This document shows, piece after piece, positions 1-8,772 of a stretch of 64,000 nt of DNA; position 1 is the stretch's first letter, and every line of letters starts with the position of its first letter. Where the stretch lies: the NCBI GenBank assembly GCA_002898535.1, contig BEHN01000010.1, forward strand, positions 1-64,000, written 5' to 3'. A model generated the notes under the pieces. The model saw only the letters and a program-made list of their open reading frames with translations, ran no database searches and was not told where the DNA came from. This stretch comes from a bacterium HR11. GTDB taxonomy: Bacteria; Acidobacteriota; HRBIN11. Both the position numbers and the translations under genes were made by a program.

Positions 1-45
1 CCACGTCCGCCATCGGCCTGCTTCGTCGGGTTCAGAAGGGGTGGA

Positions 46-73
46 GTAGGGGCAACCGGCCGGTTGCCCCTAC
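46..73. repeat. Perfect 28-bp palindrome (GGGGCAACCGG/CCGGTTGCCCC type)
   Basis: The 14 bases 46-59 are the exact reverse complement of 60-73. A diverged relative with the same CCGGCCGG core and a CGCCCCTAC flank lies at 51164-51191, and hairpins of similar style (GGGGCAGGC...GCCTGCCCC) lie at 56019-56041 and 56085-56101. It looks like a dispersed palindromic repeat family. Confidence 0.8.
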
Positions 74-269
74 GGCGGCGGAACGGGGCCGACCCCGGTT
101 TACGAGCACCCGGTCGATGAAGCAGGAAGTGGCCGGTCGTCTATGGAACCCGCGCAGGTGAAATAGATGACTATGTGTCACGGAACGGTTCAACCTGACC
201 CGTTTGCTGGGACCGGTCCTGGAGTTCCAGGAAGGCCCCTTTCGGGGCCCCCTTGGTCGTGACCCTCAC

Positions 270-310
270 GGCCGACCGAGCCCTTCGGGTCCACGGCCGG
301 TCTTTTTCCG
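270..310 (+). terminator. Possible intrinsic terminator
   Basis: A GGCCG...CGGCC outer stem with an inner GACC/GGTC stem and a TTCG loop is followed by GGTCTTTTT. On the plus strand it could end a gene that enters from the left. The stem has internal bulges, so this is tentative. Confidence 0.35.
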
Positions 311-401
311 CAGACCCGCCGTCCGGGTAGGGCCGGAGCCCTTTCAGGCCCCTCCGGTCTGGACGGGGGTCCGGGTCGGCCGGTCGTATTCGGCCTCGGC
401 T

Positions 402-620
402 CTACTCCTCCGAGTAGAAGGTTTGGACCCGGATGCGGCCCTCGTCGTCGTAAACATAGAGCTCGCCAGGTTCCTCGTCCCGGGTGCGCTTGTGGGAGCC
501 GTCGCAGAAGGGTTTGTTTTTAGAGAGTCCGCAGGCGCACAGGTAAATCGGCCACTGTTGCACGTCCTCGGGTTTCAGGACGTAGGGGCGTTTCCGGTCA
601 TGACGCACGAGTCGAGCCAT
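402..620 (-). CDS. CDGSH iron-sulfur domain protein
   Basis: This 72-residue protein carries the CDGSH signature [16 protein letters not shown], with three cysteines and one histidine that in this family bind a 2Fe-2S cluster. The length is normal for a bacterial single-domain CDGSH protein. The ATG at 620 is preceded by a near-perfect Shine-Dalgarno (AGGAGG). Family members carry or transfer electrons or clusters in the cytoplasm; no partner gene here indicates a specific role. It lies downstream of, and on the same strand as, the PolX gene with about 130 bp between them, so co-transcription is possible but unproven. Confidence 0.9.
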   Translation of the reverse strand: MARLVRHDRKRPYVLKPEDVQQWPIYLCACGLSKNKPFCDGSHKRTRDEEPGELYVYDDEGRIRVQTFYSEE

Positions 621-752
621 GACGAACCTCCTTCACCGAGTCCGGGGGGCGGTCGAAGATGCAGGCATGAAGAAGACGGGCCAAGATGCGAGATAGGAAT
701 GCGGAATGAGACGTCCAGGCTCCGCCCGACTGCCGAACTCCCGAATTATACG

Positions 753-2525
753 TCAGGCCCGCCGGCGGCGTTTCTGCCGGAGGAGTTCCAGGAGTTCCAG
801 GACGGGCCGCGTGTTGGCCACGTCGGCGGCCGTCAGCCATCCCTTCCGGGCGATCCCGACGCCGTAGACGTAATCGCCGAGGTCCGATTTCCGGTGAGTA
901 TCGGGGTCGATACTGAACCGGACGCCCATCCGACGGGCCCGCTCCAGGTGGGTCCAGTCCAGGTCGAGGCGGTAGGGGTTGGCGTTGATCTCGATGAGGG
1001 TCCCCGTCTCGGCGGCGACTTCCAGGATGCGGTCCAGGTCGACCTCGTAGCCCTTCCGGCCCAGGAGGAGGCGGCCCGTGGGGTGGCCCAGGATGGTCGT
1101 ACACGGATGCCGCATGGCCCGGACGATGCGTTCGGTCATCTCGGCCCGGGGCATCTGGAAGCGGCTGTGGACGGAGGCGACGACGAAGTCCAGGCGCTCC
1201 AGGAGGTCGTCGTCCAAGTCGAGGCGGCCGTCCGGGAGGATATCGACCTCCATGCCCCGCAGGATGCGGACCTCCGGGATGCGGCGTTGGACTTCTTCCA
1301 TCTCGGCCCACTGGTGCAGGAGGCGGTCCGGGTCGAGGCCGTTGGCGTAGTAGGCGGCCGGCGAGTGGTCGCTGATGCCGACGTACTCGAGGCCCAGGTC
1401 CCGGGCCGTCTCCACGATTTCCTGGAGGCTGTCGGCGCCGTCGCTGTAATGCGTGTGCACGTGGAGGACGCCCCGGACGTCGCTCGGCTCGATAAGCCGC
1501 GGGACGTCGCCCCGAGCGGCCCGCTCGATTTCGTCCTGACCCTCCCGGACTTCGGGCGGGAGCCAGGCCAGGCCCAGACGTTCAAAGATCGGCTCGTCCC
1601 CATATACGCCGTCCGCCGTCCCGGTCGATGGGAGCGACAGGGGGACACCATCCTTCTGAAGACGGAGTCCCACCCAGGCATAGCCCTGCCGGGTCGTCCA
1701 GGCCTGAAAGGCCTGATTGTGTTCCCGGCTCCCCGTGTAGTATCGCACGGCCCACGGCCAGTCCTCGGCCGGGACCCACGTGAGGACGACCGGCAGGCCG
1801 ACCGAGGGGACGCGAAGCCACCACGTCGGGTCCTGAAACTCGACGACGTCGAGACGTACGGGAGCCTGGTCCAAGCCGAGGCCAGACGGATCCGACGGCG
1901 GCACACCCTGGAGGAGCAGATTCACGTTCCCCACGACGGGGCACCACCGGCGAACGCTCCCGACCAGCCGGACCGGCCCCGGCCACCGCTGGCGGAAGAA
2001 GGCCTCGATCGCCCGGGCCAGGGGATAGACCTTGCCGAGGAGGAAGCGGCCCGAGGCGGCGCGGTAAAGCTCCAAGCCCTGCCGGATCGTCTCAATGGTC
2101 CGGGGTCCGAAGCCCTCGATGAGCTGGAGGCGGTTTTCCTGGAGGGCATACTCGAGGTCGGCGACCGTGCGGATGTCCAGCTTCTCATAGAGGAGGCGGA
2201 CCCGCTGGGGGCCCAGGCCCGGGATCTCCAGGAGCTCCAAGAGGCCCGGCGGCGTCTTGGCCCGGAGTTCCCGGAGGAGGGCCGGCGGCTCGCCCGTCTC
2301 GTAGTACTCCCGGATGACCTTGGCCGTCGAACTTCCGATCCCCCGGACCGACTGGAGGCGCCCCGTGCGGATAAGTTCGTCGAGGGGTTCTCGGGTCCGG
2401 GTCAGAGCCCGGGCCGCATTCTCGTAGGCCCGGACCTTAAAGACGTTTTCGCCTTGGAGGGCCAGGAGTGTAGCGATCTCTTCCAGGACCTCGGCGACGG
2501 CCTTCTTATCCGGGCGGGCGGGCAT
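753..2525 (-). CDS. PolX-family protein: HhH region, degenerate polymerase domain, intact PHP domain
   Basis: A 590-residue protein with the architecture of bacterial PolX. Residues about 1-150 hold the 8-kDa-like domain and helix-hairpin-helix motifs (RGIGSSTAK, IPGLGPQR, EGFGPRT). The nucleotidyltransferase region follows (VGSVRRWCPVVGNVNLL) with the conserved FTGS-like patch YYTGSREHN. The C-terminal half is a PHP phosphoesterase with its metal ligands visible: HVHTHYSDG, GISDHSP, GMEVDI, ASVHS, GHPTG, DTHR. The usual catalytic GD[IL]D is GNVN here, and the third catalytic Asp position (VDLR in typical PolX) reads VVLT. DNA synthesis is therefore unlikely, while the PHP nuclease/phosphatase should work. 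The ATG at 2525 has GGAGG upstream and overlaps the preceding gene by 20 bp, suggesting translational coupling with the YprB-like nuclease. Confidence 0.9.
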   Translation of the reverse strand: MPARPDKKAVAEVLEEIATLLALQGENVFKVRAYENAARALTRTREPLDELIRTGRLQSVRGIGSSTAKVIREYYETGEPPALLRELRAKTPPGLLELLEIPGLGPQRVRLLYEKLDIRTVADLEYALQENRLQLIEGFGPRTIETIRQGLELYRAASGRFLLGKVYPLARAIEAFFRQRWPGPVRLVGSVRRWCPVVGNVNLLLQGVPPSDPSGLGLDQAPVRLDVVEFQDPTWWLRVPSVGLPVVLTWVPAEDWPWAVRYYTGSREHNQAFQAWTTRQGYAWVGLRLQKDGVPLSLPSTGTADGVYGDEPIFERLGLAWLPPEVREGQDEIERAARGDVPRLIEPSDVRGVLHVHTHYSDGADSLQEIVETARDLGLEYVGISDHSPAAYYANGLDPDRLLHQWAEMEEVQRRIPEVRILRGMEVDILPDGRLDLDDDLLERLDFVVASVHSRFQMPRAEMTERIVRAMRHPCTTILGHPTGRLLLGRKGYEVDLDRILEVAAETGTLIEINANPYRLDLDWTHLERARRMGVRFSIDPDTHRKSDLGDYVYGVGIARKGWLTAADVANTRPVLELLELLRQKRRRRA

Positions 2526-3363
2526 GCCAGGGCCTCCGGTGCCGGATCTCGTAGACGATCGAGCGGTCCACGGGCGGGGGCGTTAGCCTCGGGAGGTCCG
2601 GCCGGAAGGGCGGGAACGGGTACTCTAACTGCTGAACGATACGGTTGTAGATAAAGGCCGCCAGGAAGGGGAGGCGGGCGACGTCCTCGAAGTTGTAGCG
2701 GATGAGGGCCTTCAGGGCCCGGTCGTCCCCTTCCCGGTGCCGCTCCCAGAGCTGGACGGCCAGCCAGCCCCCCATCCCGTCCAGGCCGGCGCCCCGCCGC
2801 CATCCGAACATGCGCTCCAGTTTTTTCAGGCCCTGGGGAAGGCCGACGAGTTTGAACATGGGCTGGAGGTCCAGATGGGCAAAGGGCCTCTTCCAGTGCG
2901 GATACGTTTGCTCCAGCATCTGAAGGTCGAAGCCCTGGCCGCCGAAGGAGATCATCAGGCGGACCGACTCCAGGATTCGAGGCACTTCGTGAAGGTTCTG
3001 GCCGGCGACGAAGACCCGATAGTCGTGGTCCAGTAGAATCCCAGCCAAGGTCATGCGGTAGTGACCCGGCCGGACCTGATAAGCCTCCACGTCGACGAAG
3101 GCCGTCCACGGCCAGAAGTCCGGGATCAGGCGCCACCGCTCGGTCGGCGGCAGGACCCGTTCAAACCACCGGGCGTCCCGCTCATGGTAAGCCCGCTGAG
3201 CCTGCAGGAGCCGACGGCGCCAGCGGGCCTTCTGACGGGGTTGGGCGGGTAGATCGGGAAGGGCATCCAGGAGGGCATCCCAGGACAGGTAGCCGGCCTG
3301 CCAAAGGGCCCGCTCCTGGTCCGGCGTCATCCCCTGCAAGAAAATGAACGACCGGCTGAGCAT
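2506..3363 (-). CDS. YprB-like RNase H-fold 3'-5' exonuclease (DEDD type)
   Basis: A 285-residue protein. The centre and C-terminal part show the ribonuclease H-like pattern of YprB-type proteins: FVDVEAY (D-x-E), ISFGGQGFDLQML, HLDLQPMF and YNFEDVARL, which supply the acidic metal ligands of DEDD exonucleases. The N-terminal 80 residues are basic and helical and may contact nucleic acid. It is the first gene of a two-gene unit whose second gene, the PolX/PHP protein, starts inside its 3' end. Together they suggest a small DNA repair or end-processing operon. The ATG at 3363 has AGGGGC about eight bases upstream. Confidence 0.82.
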   Translation of the reverse strand: MLSRSFIFLQGMTPDQERALWQAGYLSWDALLDALPDLPAQPRQKARWRRRLLQAQRAYHERDARWFERVLPPTERWRLIPDFWPWTAFVDVEAYQVRPGHYRMTLAGILLDHDYRVFVAGQNLHEVPRILESVRLMISFGGQGFDLQMLEQTYPHWKRPFAHLDLQPMFKLVGLPQGLKKLERMFGWRRGAGLDGMGGWLAVQLWERHREGDDRALKALIRYNFEDVARLPFLAAFIYNRIVQQLEYPFPPFRPDLPRLTPPPVDRSIVYEIRHRRPWHARPPG

Positions 3364-4153
3364 ACAAAAGCCCCTGCGGGCATTTCATCGGATCAAACTA
3401 CGCCATCTGCCGGAGAGTTGCAAATCCCTACCCATCCGGGTAACTGTTCCATTTTTGGTGGGCGAATCGGTCAGATATGTGGGCCTGGAGCGGTTTTTCT
3501 TGGAATCCGCCCCCGGTCCGAGCCGTAGCCAGCTGGGATGAGCTTTTCCGCCCTTTCAACCACCGGTTTTGGAACAGTCACCCCATCCGGTCTGCCTCTC
3601 CCCGGTGTTTAAGCGGCTAAACAGGGGTGTCGACGTGGATAAACACGTGGAGGATCTGAGGGTCCGGGGCCATACCCAGTCGGTCCGACGTCATTTTCAC
3701 GGACCGACGGACCGAACGGCGCCGTTGCGGTAAGGGTCATCCCGGTGTGGGCTTCTCAGTGGCACGGAGTTTGCTAAAAAGAATCAAGCGTTCCGTCGGC
3801 CGAGACGGCGAGTGCGCACGACGACGTTTCCGGCGGCGGCTGGCCGCACGCCGAGACCCCCATGCGGGTGGGCGGGAGGCGTCTATCCGAAGGTGGTGGC
3901 CATCGAGTCCCGGCGGTGGCGGCGGGGGAGGGCCCGCGGGCGAAGCGGGACGATCTATCCAGCGGTGCAGGGGGCTGGATATGGGGTGTGAGGGGACCTG
4001 AGCAAGATGGAAGTGGATGTCGGCGAGGACTCGGAAGGATACCTCAATCCCCAAGCCTCTTGAGTCCGCGTCTTGGATGCTTCCACCCACCTGGATGGCA
4101 CGGGCCTTGCAATACACCCGGCCTTAGAGACTCCCTATCTGGAGCAGCCTTCC
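3364..4153. other. 790-bp gene-free divergent region
   Basis: The region lies between the divergent nuclease and YifB genes. No reading frame with family support is visible. It contains the 142-bp MITE-like element at 3440-3581 and a small hairpin near 3610-3625 (GTTTA...TAAAC); promoters for both flanking operons presumably lie here but I cannot place them. Confidence 0.6.
3440..3581. mobile_element. 142-bp MITE-like element with 9-bp target duplication
   Basis: The left end reads GTAACTGTTCCATTTTTGG and the reverse complement of the right end reads GTGACTGTTCCAAAACCGG, giving imperfect terminal inverted repeats of about 22 bp. The element is flanked on both sides by the exact 9-bp direct repeat CCCATCCGG (3431-3439 and 3582-3590), a typical target-site duplication. 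The interior does not code. It is probably a non-autonomous relative of an insertion sequence that makes 9-bp duplications. Confidence 0.75.
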
Positions 4154-5701
4154 ATGCCGGTCGTTCATAGCGCCGCCCTCGTCGGGATCACGGCCCGCCC
4201 CGTCGTCGTCGAGGTCTCCCTCCGGGGCGGCCTCCCCCGGATGACGATCGTCGGCCTGCCCGACACGGCCGTCCGAGAAAGCAAAGAGCGGGTTATCAGC
4301 GCCATCATTCAGAGCCGGTTTTTCCTGCCCCAGGACGTCATCATCGTGAACCTGGCCCCGGCGGACCTGAAAAAGGAGGGCGCCGCCTTCGACCTCCCCA
4401 TCGCCCTGGGCATCCTGGCGGCGGCCGACCTGATTCCCGTTGAAAGCCTTCAGAACACGGTCGTCCTCGGGGAGCTCTCGTTGAACGGCGAGGTCCGGCC
4501 CGTCCGGGGCGTCCTTCCCGTCGCCCTGGACATGAGCCATCGGGGCTTCCGGCGCCTGATCGTCCCCGAGGCGAACGCCCCGGAAGCGGCCGTCGTCGGA
4601 CGGATCGAGGTCTTTCCCGTCCGGCATCTGCTCCAGGCCTTTTACTTCCTGCGCGGCGACCAAGCCCTCTCGCCCTTTCGGTATGAACCCGACCCGTCCG
4701 AAGGGCGACCCCCGACCCGACTCGACATGGCCGACGTGCGGGGCCATGCCTATGTCAAGCGAGCCCTCGAGGTCGCCGCCGCCGGGGGCCACAACGTCAT
4801 CATGATCGGTCCTCCCGGGTCCGGCAAGACGATGCTGGCCCAGCGGGTCGCTTCGATCCTGCCGCCGATGACCCGGGAAGAGGCCATCGAGGTGACCCGC
4901 GTCCACAGCGTCGCCGGCTGTCTCGACGGTCAGGGCCTCGTCACGACCCGGCCGTTCCGGAGTCCCCACCACTCCATCTCCGTCGCCGGTCTCATCGGCG
5001 GCGGGACCTACCCCCGACCCGGCGAGGCCAGCCTGGCCCACCACGGCGTCCTGTTCTTGGACGAGCTCCCCGAATTCCCCCGGTCGGCTCTGGAGGTCCT
5101 GCGGCAACCGATGGAGACGGGCGTCGTGACGATCGCCCGGGCGGCGACGTCCGTCACGTATCCGGCCCGCTTCATGCTCGTGGCGGCCATGAATCCATGC
5201 CCCTGCGGGCACTACGGGAACCCCCTCCGGGCCTGCCGCTGTTCGCCGGCTCAGATTCACCGCTACCTGCAACGCATTTCAGGCCCGCTCCTGGACCGCA
5301 TCGACATCCAGGTCGAGGTCCCCATGCTGGCGCCGGAAGAAATCGACCGGGTCCCGGACGGGGAGCCGTCGGCCCGCATCCAGGAGCGGGTCGTCCGGGC
5401 CCGGGCCGTCCAGTGGCGGCGTTTTCGGGTCGAAGGAGAGGCATCGGAGGAAACGAGCTCGAGCGTCTTCTGCAACGCCCAGATGACGCCGGCCCACATC
5501 GACCGCTTCTGCCCGATGAGTCCGGACGCCCGCCGTCTCGTCCGGTCGGCCATGCGGCAGTGGAGCCTGAGCGCCCGGGCGTTCCATCGCATCCTTAAGG
5601 TCGCCCGGACGATCGCCGACCTCGAGGGGGCCGATGCGATCGAGGCCCGCCACGTCGCCGAAGCCATCCAGTACCGTATCCTGGACCGACGTCCCGAATA
5701 G
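4154..5701 (+). CDS. YifB/ComM-family Mg-chelatase-like AAA ATPase
   Basis: From the ATG at 4154 (GGAG eight to ten bases upstream) the product is 515 residues, the usual size for YifB/ComM. The N-terminal ChlI-like domain begins MPVVHSAALVGI and contains IVGLPDTAVRESKERV. The AAA module has Walker A GPPGSGKT (about residue 219), Walker B GVLFLDELPEF (about 298) and the cysteine-rich MNPCPCGHYGN...CRCSP segment, followed by the C-terminal Mg_chelatase_C domain. ComM homologues are helicases that promote branch migration during integration of transformed DNA. An upstream in-frame ATG at 4073 would add 27 residues not typical of the family. It converges on the rhomboid gene with a 22-bp gap. 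Confidence 0.93.
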   Translation: MPVVHSAALVGITARPVVVEVSLRGGLPRMTIVGLPDTAVRESKERVISAIIQSRFFLPQDVIIVNLAPADLKKEGAAFDLPIALGILAAADLIPVESLQNTVVLGELSLNGEVRPVRGVLPVALDMSHRGFRRLIVPEANAPEAAVVGRIEVFPVRHLLQAFYFLRGDQALSPFRYEPDPSEGRPPTRLDMADVRGHAYVKRALEVAAAGGHNVIMIGPPGSGKTMLAQRVASILPPMTREEAIEVTRVHSVAGCLDGQGLVTTRPFRSPHHSISVAGLIGGGTYPRPGEASLAHHGVLFLDELPEFPRSALEVLRQPMETGVVTIARAATSVTYPARFMLVAAMNPCPCGHYGNPLRACRCSPAQIHRYLQRISGPLLDRIDIQVEVPMLAPEEIDRVPDGEPSARIQERVVRARAVQWRRFRVEGEASEETSSSVFCNAQMTPAHIDRFCPMSPDARRLVRSAMRQWSLSARAFHRILKVARTIADLEGADAIEARHVAEAIQYRILDRRPE

Positions 5702-5723
5702 GAACGACGAGACGTCTGCGCGC

Positions 5724-6938
5724 CTACCTCCGGCGTTCCCAGAGCCAAAAAGCGGTGCCGGCGGCGACCCCGCCCAGATGGCCCAGGTAGGAGACGGAAC
5801 CCACCCCGGCTATTTGCATCAGGGCACCCAGCAGTTGCCCCGCCACCCATAGGGCAAACCACAGCCAGACCGATAGGCTGATAACCCATACCGGCCGCCA
5901 CCAAAGCCAAAACAGGACCTTCAGGCGAGCGCGGGGAAACCGGAGGACATAAAAGGTGAGAATTCCCGAGATCCCGCCGCTGGCCCCGATGAGGGGGACT
6001 TGGCTCCTGGGCTCCCCCAACCAGTGTAAGAAGTTCCCTGCCAGAGTCGCCGCCAGGATCAAAGCCGCATAGCGCCTCGGACCCAGGGCGTCCTCGACGT
6101 TGTCTCCAAACAGCAAAAGGAAGTACAGGTTGCCGACCAGGTGGAGGAGGCTCCCATGAAGGAAAAAGGCCGTCAGCCACGTCAGGCCCCCATACCGGAA
6201 GGCCTCCGCCGGGATGAAGCCCAGCATCCGGACGCTCGCCTCCCCGTAGACCCACGCCAGTACGCTGATGAAGACGACCAAGATGCTCAGCCCCCACGTC
6301 ACCCAGGGCCGACGGACCCGTTCGGGGGCTCGATCCTCGACGGGTAGCCCCAGGATCAGGAGGACCCACTCCCGGAAGCCTTCCGGTTCACTCGCTTCCA
6401 CGAACCCCGAGTAGGCGTCATGACCCGTGATGACGGGCCGACGGTGCCGGGCCAGCCGTTCGGATACTTCTGAAAACGACGTGTTCAGGGCGTCCTGAAG
6501 TTCCTGGGCATCGAACCAGACGAAGCGGCACCGCCGACATACCTCCAGGGGGAGGTATACGTCGGCGATGACTCCGACCTCGACCATGGGTCGGTGACAG
6601 ACCATGCAGGGCCGCCCCGCCGTCGGCGAGTCCGGTCGGGCCTTCTCCGTCAACTGCTGAACCAGCTCGACGGCCCCAAAGGTATGTTCCAGGACGGCCA
6701 TGCTCACGGCCCGGCCCCGACACGCCGGACAGCCCCACACGAGACCGCCCCGTTCCTGGAGACGATGGAGCCGTCGCCGACACGCCGGACAGGCCCACAC
6801 TGTCCACCCCTTAGTACGGTATGGAGATTCAGGAGTCTGGGACTCGGAAACCGACCATCTCCAAAGTCCCGACCCTGAAGCGGCCGACACCCGTTTATGA
6901 TAAGCAGATAGGCGGTGGACAGATAGGTAGGCCCCCAT
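5724..6938 (-). CDS. Rhomboid-family intramembrane serine protease with N-terminal zinc ribbons
   Basis: The C-terminal half is a rhomboid: HLVGN (H266, N270), catalytic serine in GASGG (S320), catalytic histidine in LGHLGG (H387), within about six membrane segments. The N-terminal half is soluble and carries four CxxC pairs (C50/C53, C70/C73, C111/C114, C134/C137), consistent with two zinc ribbons, the first two pairs being near-repeats (VWACPACR, VWGCPACR). Numbering is from the ATG at 6938; that start lies only 27 bp from the divergent DUF885 gene and its first residues are encoded by repeat-like DNA, so a GTG at 6800, directly before the first CPAC, is a serious alternative (358 residues). 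Confidence 0.88.
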   Translation of the reverse strand: MGAYLSVHRLSAYHKRVSAASGSGLWRWSVSESQTPESPYRTKGWTVWACPACRRRLHRLQERGGLVWGCPACRGRAVSMAVLEHTFGAVELVQQLTEKARPDSPTAGRPCMVCHRPMVEVGVIADVYLPLEVCRRCRFVWFDAQELQDALNTSFSEVSERLARHRRPVITGHDAYSGFVEASEPEGFREWVLLILGLPVEDRAPERVRRPWVTWGLSILVVFISVLAWVYGEASVRMLGFIPAEAFRYGGLTWLTAFFLHGSLLHLVGNLYFLLLFGDNVEDALGPRRYAALILAATLAGNFLHWLGEPRSQVPLIGASGGISGILTFYVLRFPRARLKVLFWLWWRPVWVISLSVWLWFALWVAGQLLGALMQIAGVGSVSYLGHLGGVAAGTAFWLWERRR

Positions 6939-6965
6939 TGCCTATCTGCCCGTTTGGAGGCGACC

Positions 6966-8756
6966 ATGCCGCAAGGACTCATGTTGTTCGCAGGGCTGAG
7001 CTTGATCTTCGTCTTCGGTGCGGCCGTCCGGCCGTCGCCGAATGCGGCGACCCGGGCCCTCCACCGACTTTTCCAGGAAGACTGGGAATTCACCCTCCGG
7101 GAAGACCCCCTCTTCGCGACTCGGGTCGGGGACCACCGTTATGACGACCGCCTGCCGTCGGTGACGGTCGCCGACTTCGAGCGCCAACTGGCCTGGCATC
7201 GGGAAGCCCTCCGGCGGCTTCAGGCCATCCCCCGGGACGCCCTCCGCCCGGCCGACCGGCTGAACTACGACATTTTCGAGCGTCTCAAGCGGAACCTCAT
7301 CGAGGAATACGAGTACCGGGCTTACTTCCTCCCCATCAGCCATATTTCGGGCTTCCACATCGAGTTTCCCGAGCTCCCCCGCAACGTCCCGCTTCAGACG
7401 GTCCGGGATTACGAAAACTACATCGCCCGTCTGCGGGCCTTCCGGACCTACACGGACCAGCACATCGAGCTCCTGCGGACGGGCCTCCGGGCCGGCTATG
7501 CCCTGCCTCGGCACATCGTCGAGTTCATCGAGCCGACGCTCCGACCCCACATCGTCGAAGACCCTGAACAGAGCACGCTGTTCGAGCCCTTCCGGTCCTT
7601 CCCGCCGACGGTCCCCGAAAGCGAGCGGCCCCGCCTGACGGAGGCCGGCCGGACGGCCATCCGGGACTCGGTCGTCCCGGCTTACAGGGAGTTTCTGGAA
7701 TTCATCCGGCGGGAGTACCTGCCGAAGGCCCGGGCGACCATCGCCGCCTCGGACCTCCCGAACGGGGCGGCCTTCTACCGGCACCGCATCCGCCAGGAGA
7801 CGACCCTCGACCTGCCGCCCGAGGAAATCCACCGCATCGGCCTCGAGGAGGTCCGCCGCATCCGGGGCGAGATGGAAGCCATCCTCCGCAAGGTCGGCTT
7901 TCAGGGGGACCTGAAGGCGTTCCTGGAATTCCTCCGGACGGACCCCCGCTTTTACGTCGACACGCCGGAACAGCTCTTGAAGGAAGTCAGCTACGTCCTG
8001 AAGCGGATGGACGGGGAACTGCCCCGGCTCTTTCGGACGCTCCCCCGGACGCCGTATGGGATCCGGCCCGTGCCCGACTATTTAGCCCCCCGGACGACGA
8101 CGGCCTACTACATGCCGCCGCCGGGCGACGGCTCCCGGGCCGGCTTCTACTACGTCAACACCTACAACCTCAAAAGCCGGCCCCTCTATGAGATCGAGGC
8201 TCTTTCCCTCCACGAGGCCGTCCCGGGCCATCACCTGCAGATCGCCCTCCAGCAGGAACTGCAGGACCTCCCGCCCTTCCGGCGTTTCATGGGCTTCACG
8301 GCCTTCGTCGAGGGCTGGGCCCTGTACGCCGAGCGGCTCGGCCTCGAGGTCGGCTTCTATCAAGATCCTTACAGCGACTTCGGACGGCTGAGCTTCGAGA
8401 TGTGGCGGGCCTGCCGGCTCGTCGTCGATACGGGCATCCACGCCCTCGGCTGGTCCCGCCCGCAGGCCATCGACTTCATGGCCGAGAACACGGCCCTGAC
8501 GTTGCACAACATCGAGGCCGAGGTCGACCGCTACATCGTCTGGCCCGGCCAAGCCCTGGCGTACAAGATGGGGGAGCTGAAGATTCGGGAACTCCGCCGG
8601 CGGGCCGAGGCGGCCCTGGGGTCGGCGTTCGACGTCCGGGAGTTCCACGACGTCGTCCTGCGGAACGGGGCCATCCCCCTGGACGTCCTCGAGGGGATCG
8701 TCGACGACTACATCCGAGCCAAGCAGGCCCCGCCCCGGAAGACCTCCCGCCGCTGA
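6966..8756 (+). CDS. Secreted DUF885-family hydrolase
   Basis: From the ATG at 6966, with GGAGG five bases upstream, the product is 596 residues. It starts with a hydrophobic signal-like segment (LMLFAGLSLIFVFGAA). The rest matches DUF885 proteins: a helical body, the metal-site motif LHEAVPGHH at about residue 416, and FVEGWALYAERLG shortly after. These motifs resemble gluzincin metallopeptidases, so a periplasmic metallopeptidase role is likely, but the substrate is unknown. A TTG in frame at 6954 is less likely because it lies before the ribosome binding site. The next gene, the PIN toxin, converges 17 bp downstream. Confidence 0.88.
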   Translation: MPQGLMLFAGLSLIFVFGAAVRPSPNAATRALHRLFQEDWEFTLREDPLFATRVGDHRYDDRLPSVTVADFERQLAWHREALRRLQAIPRDALRPADRLNYDIFERLKRNLIEEYEYRAYFLPISHISGFHIEFPELPRNVPLQTVRDYENYIARLRAFRTYTDQHIELLRTGLRAGYALPRHIVEFIEPTLRPHIVEDPEQSTLFEPFRSFPPTVPESERPRLTEAGRTAIRDSVVPAYREFLEFIRREYLPKARATIAASDLPNGAAFYRHRIRQETTLDLPPEEIHRIGLEEVRRIRGEMEAILRKVGFQGDLKAFLEFLRTDPRFYVDTPEQLLKEVSYVLKRMDGELPRLFRTLPRTPYGIRPVPDYLAPRTTTAYYMPPPGDGSRAGFYYVNTYNLKSRPLYEIEALSLHEAVPGHHLQIALQQELQDLPPFRRFMGFTAFVEGWALYAERLGLEVGFYQDPYSDFGRLSFEMWRACRLVVDTGIHALGWSRPQAIDFMAENTALTLHNIEAEVDRYIVWPGQALAYKMGELKIRELRRRAEAALGSAFDVREFHDVVLRNGAIPLDVLEGIVDDYIRAKQAPPRKTSRR

Positions 8757-8772
8757 AGCCGGCCTGTCGTCC

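Larger units (their letters stand above)
1..401. other. Gene-free left edge of window
   Basis: I see no credible gene here; the long plus-strand frame that covers it is the antisense shadow of the PolX gene. It holds a perfect 28-bp palindrome at 46-73 and several GC-rich hairpins, one of which (270-303) is followed by a T run. Confidence 0.6.

Noticed and set aside
204-2654. 816-codon plus-strand open frame opposite the PolX gene
   Set aside because: It is the antisense shadow of a strongly supported gene; its translation is Gly/Arg/Asp-rich with no family motifs. GC-rich codon use makes such frames common here (also opposite the M16 genes, tamB and rpsA).
3747-4001. 84-codon frame in the divergent region before yifB
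   Set aside because: The translation is basic and Gly-rich without motifs or a ribosome binding site; other frames across the same segment are equally open.
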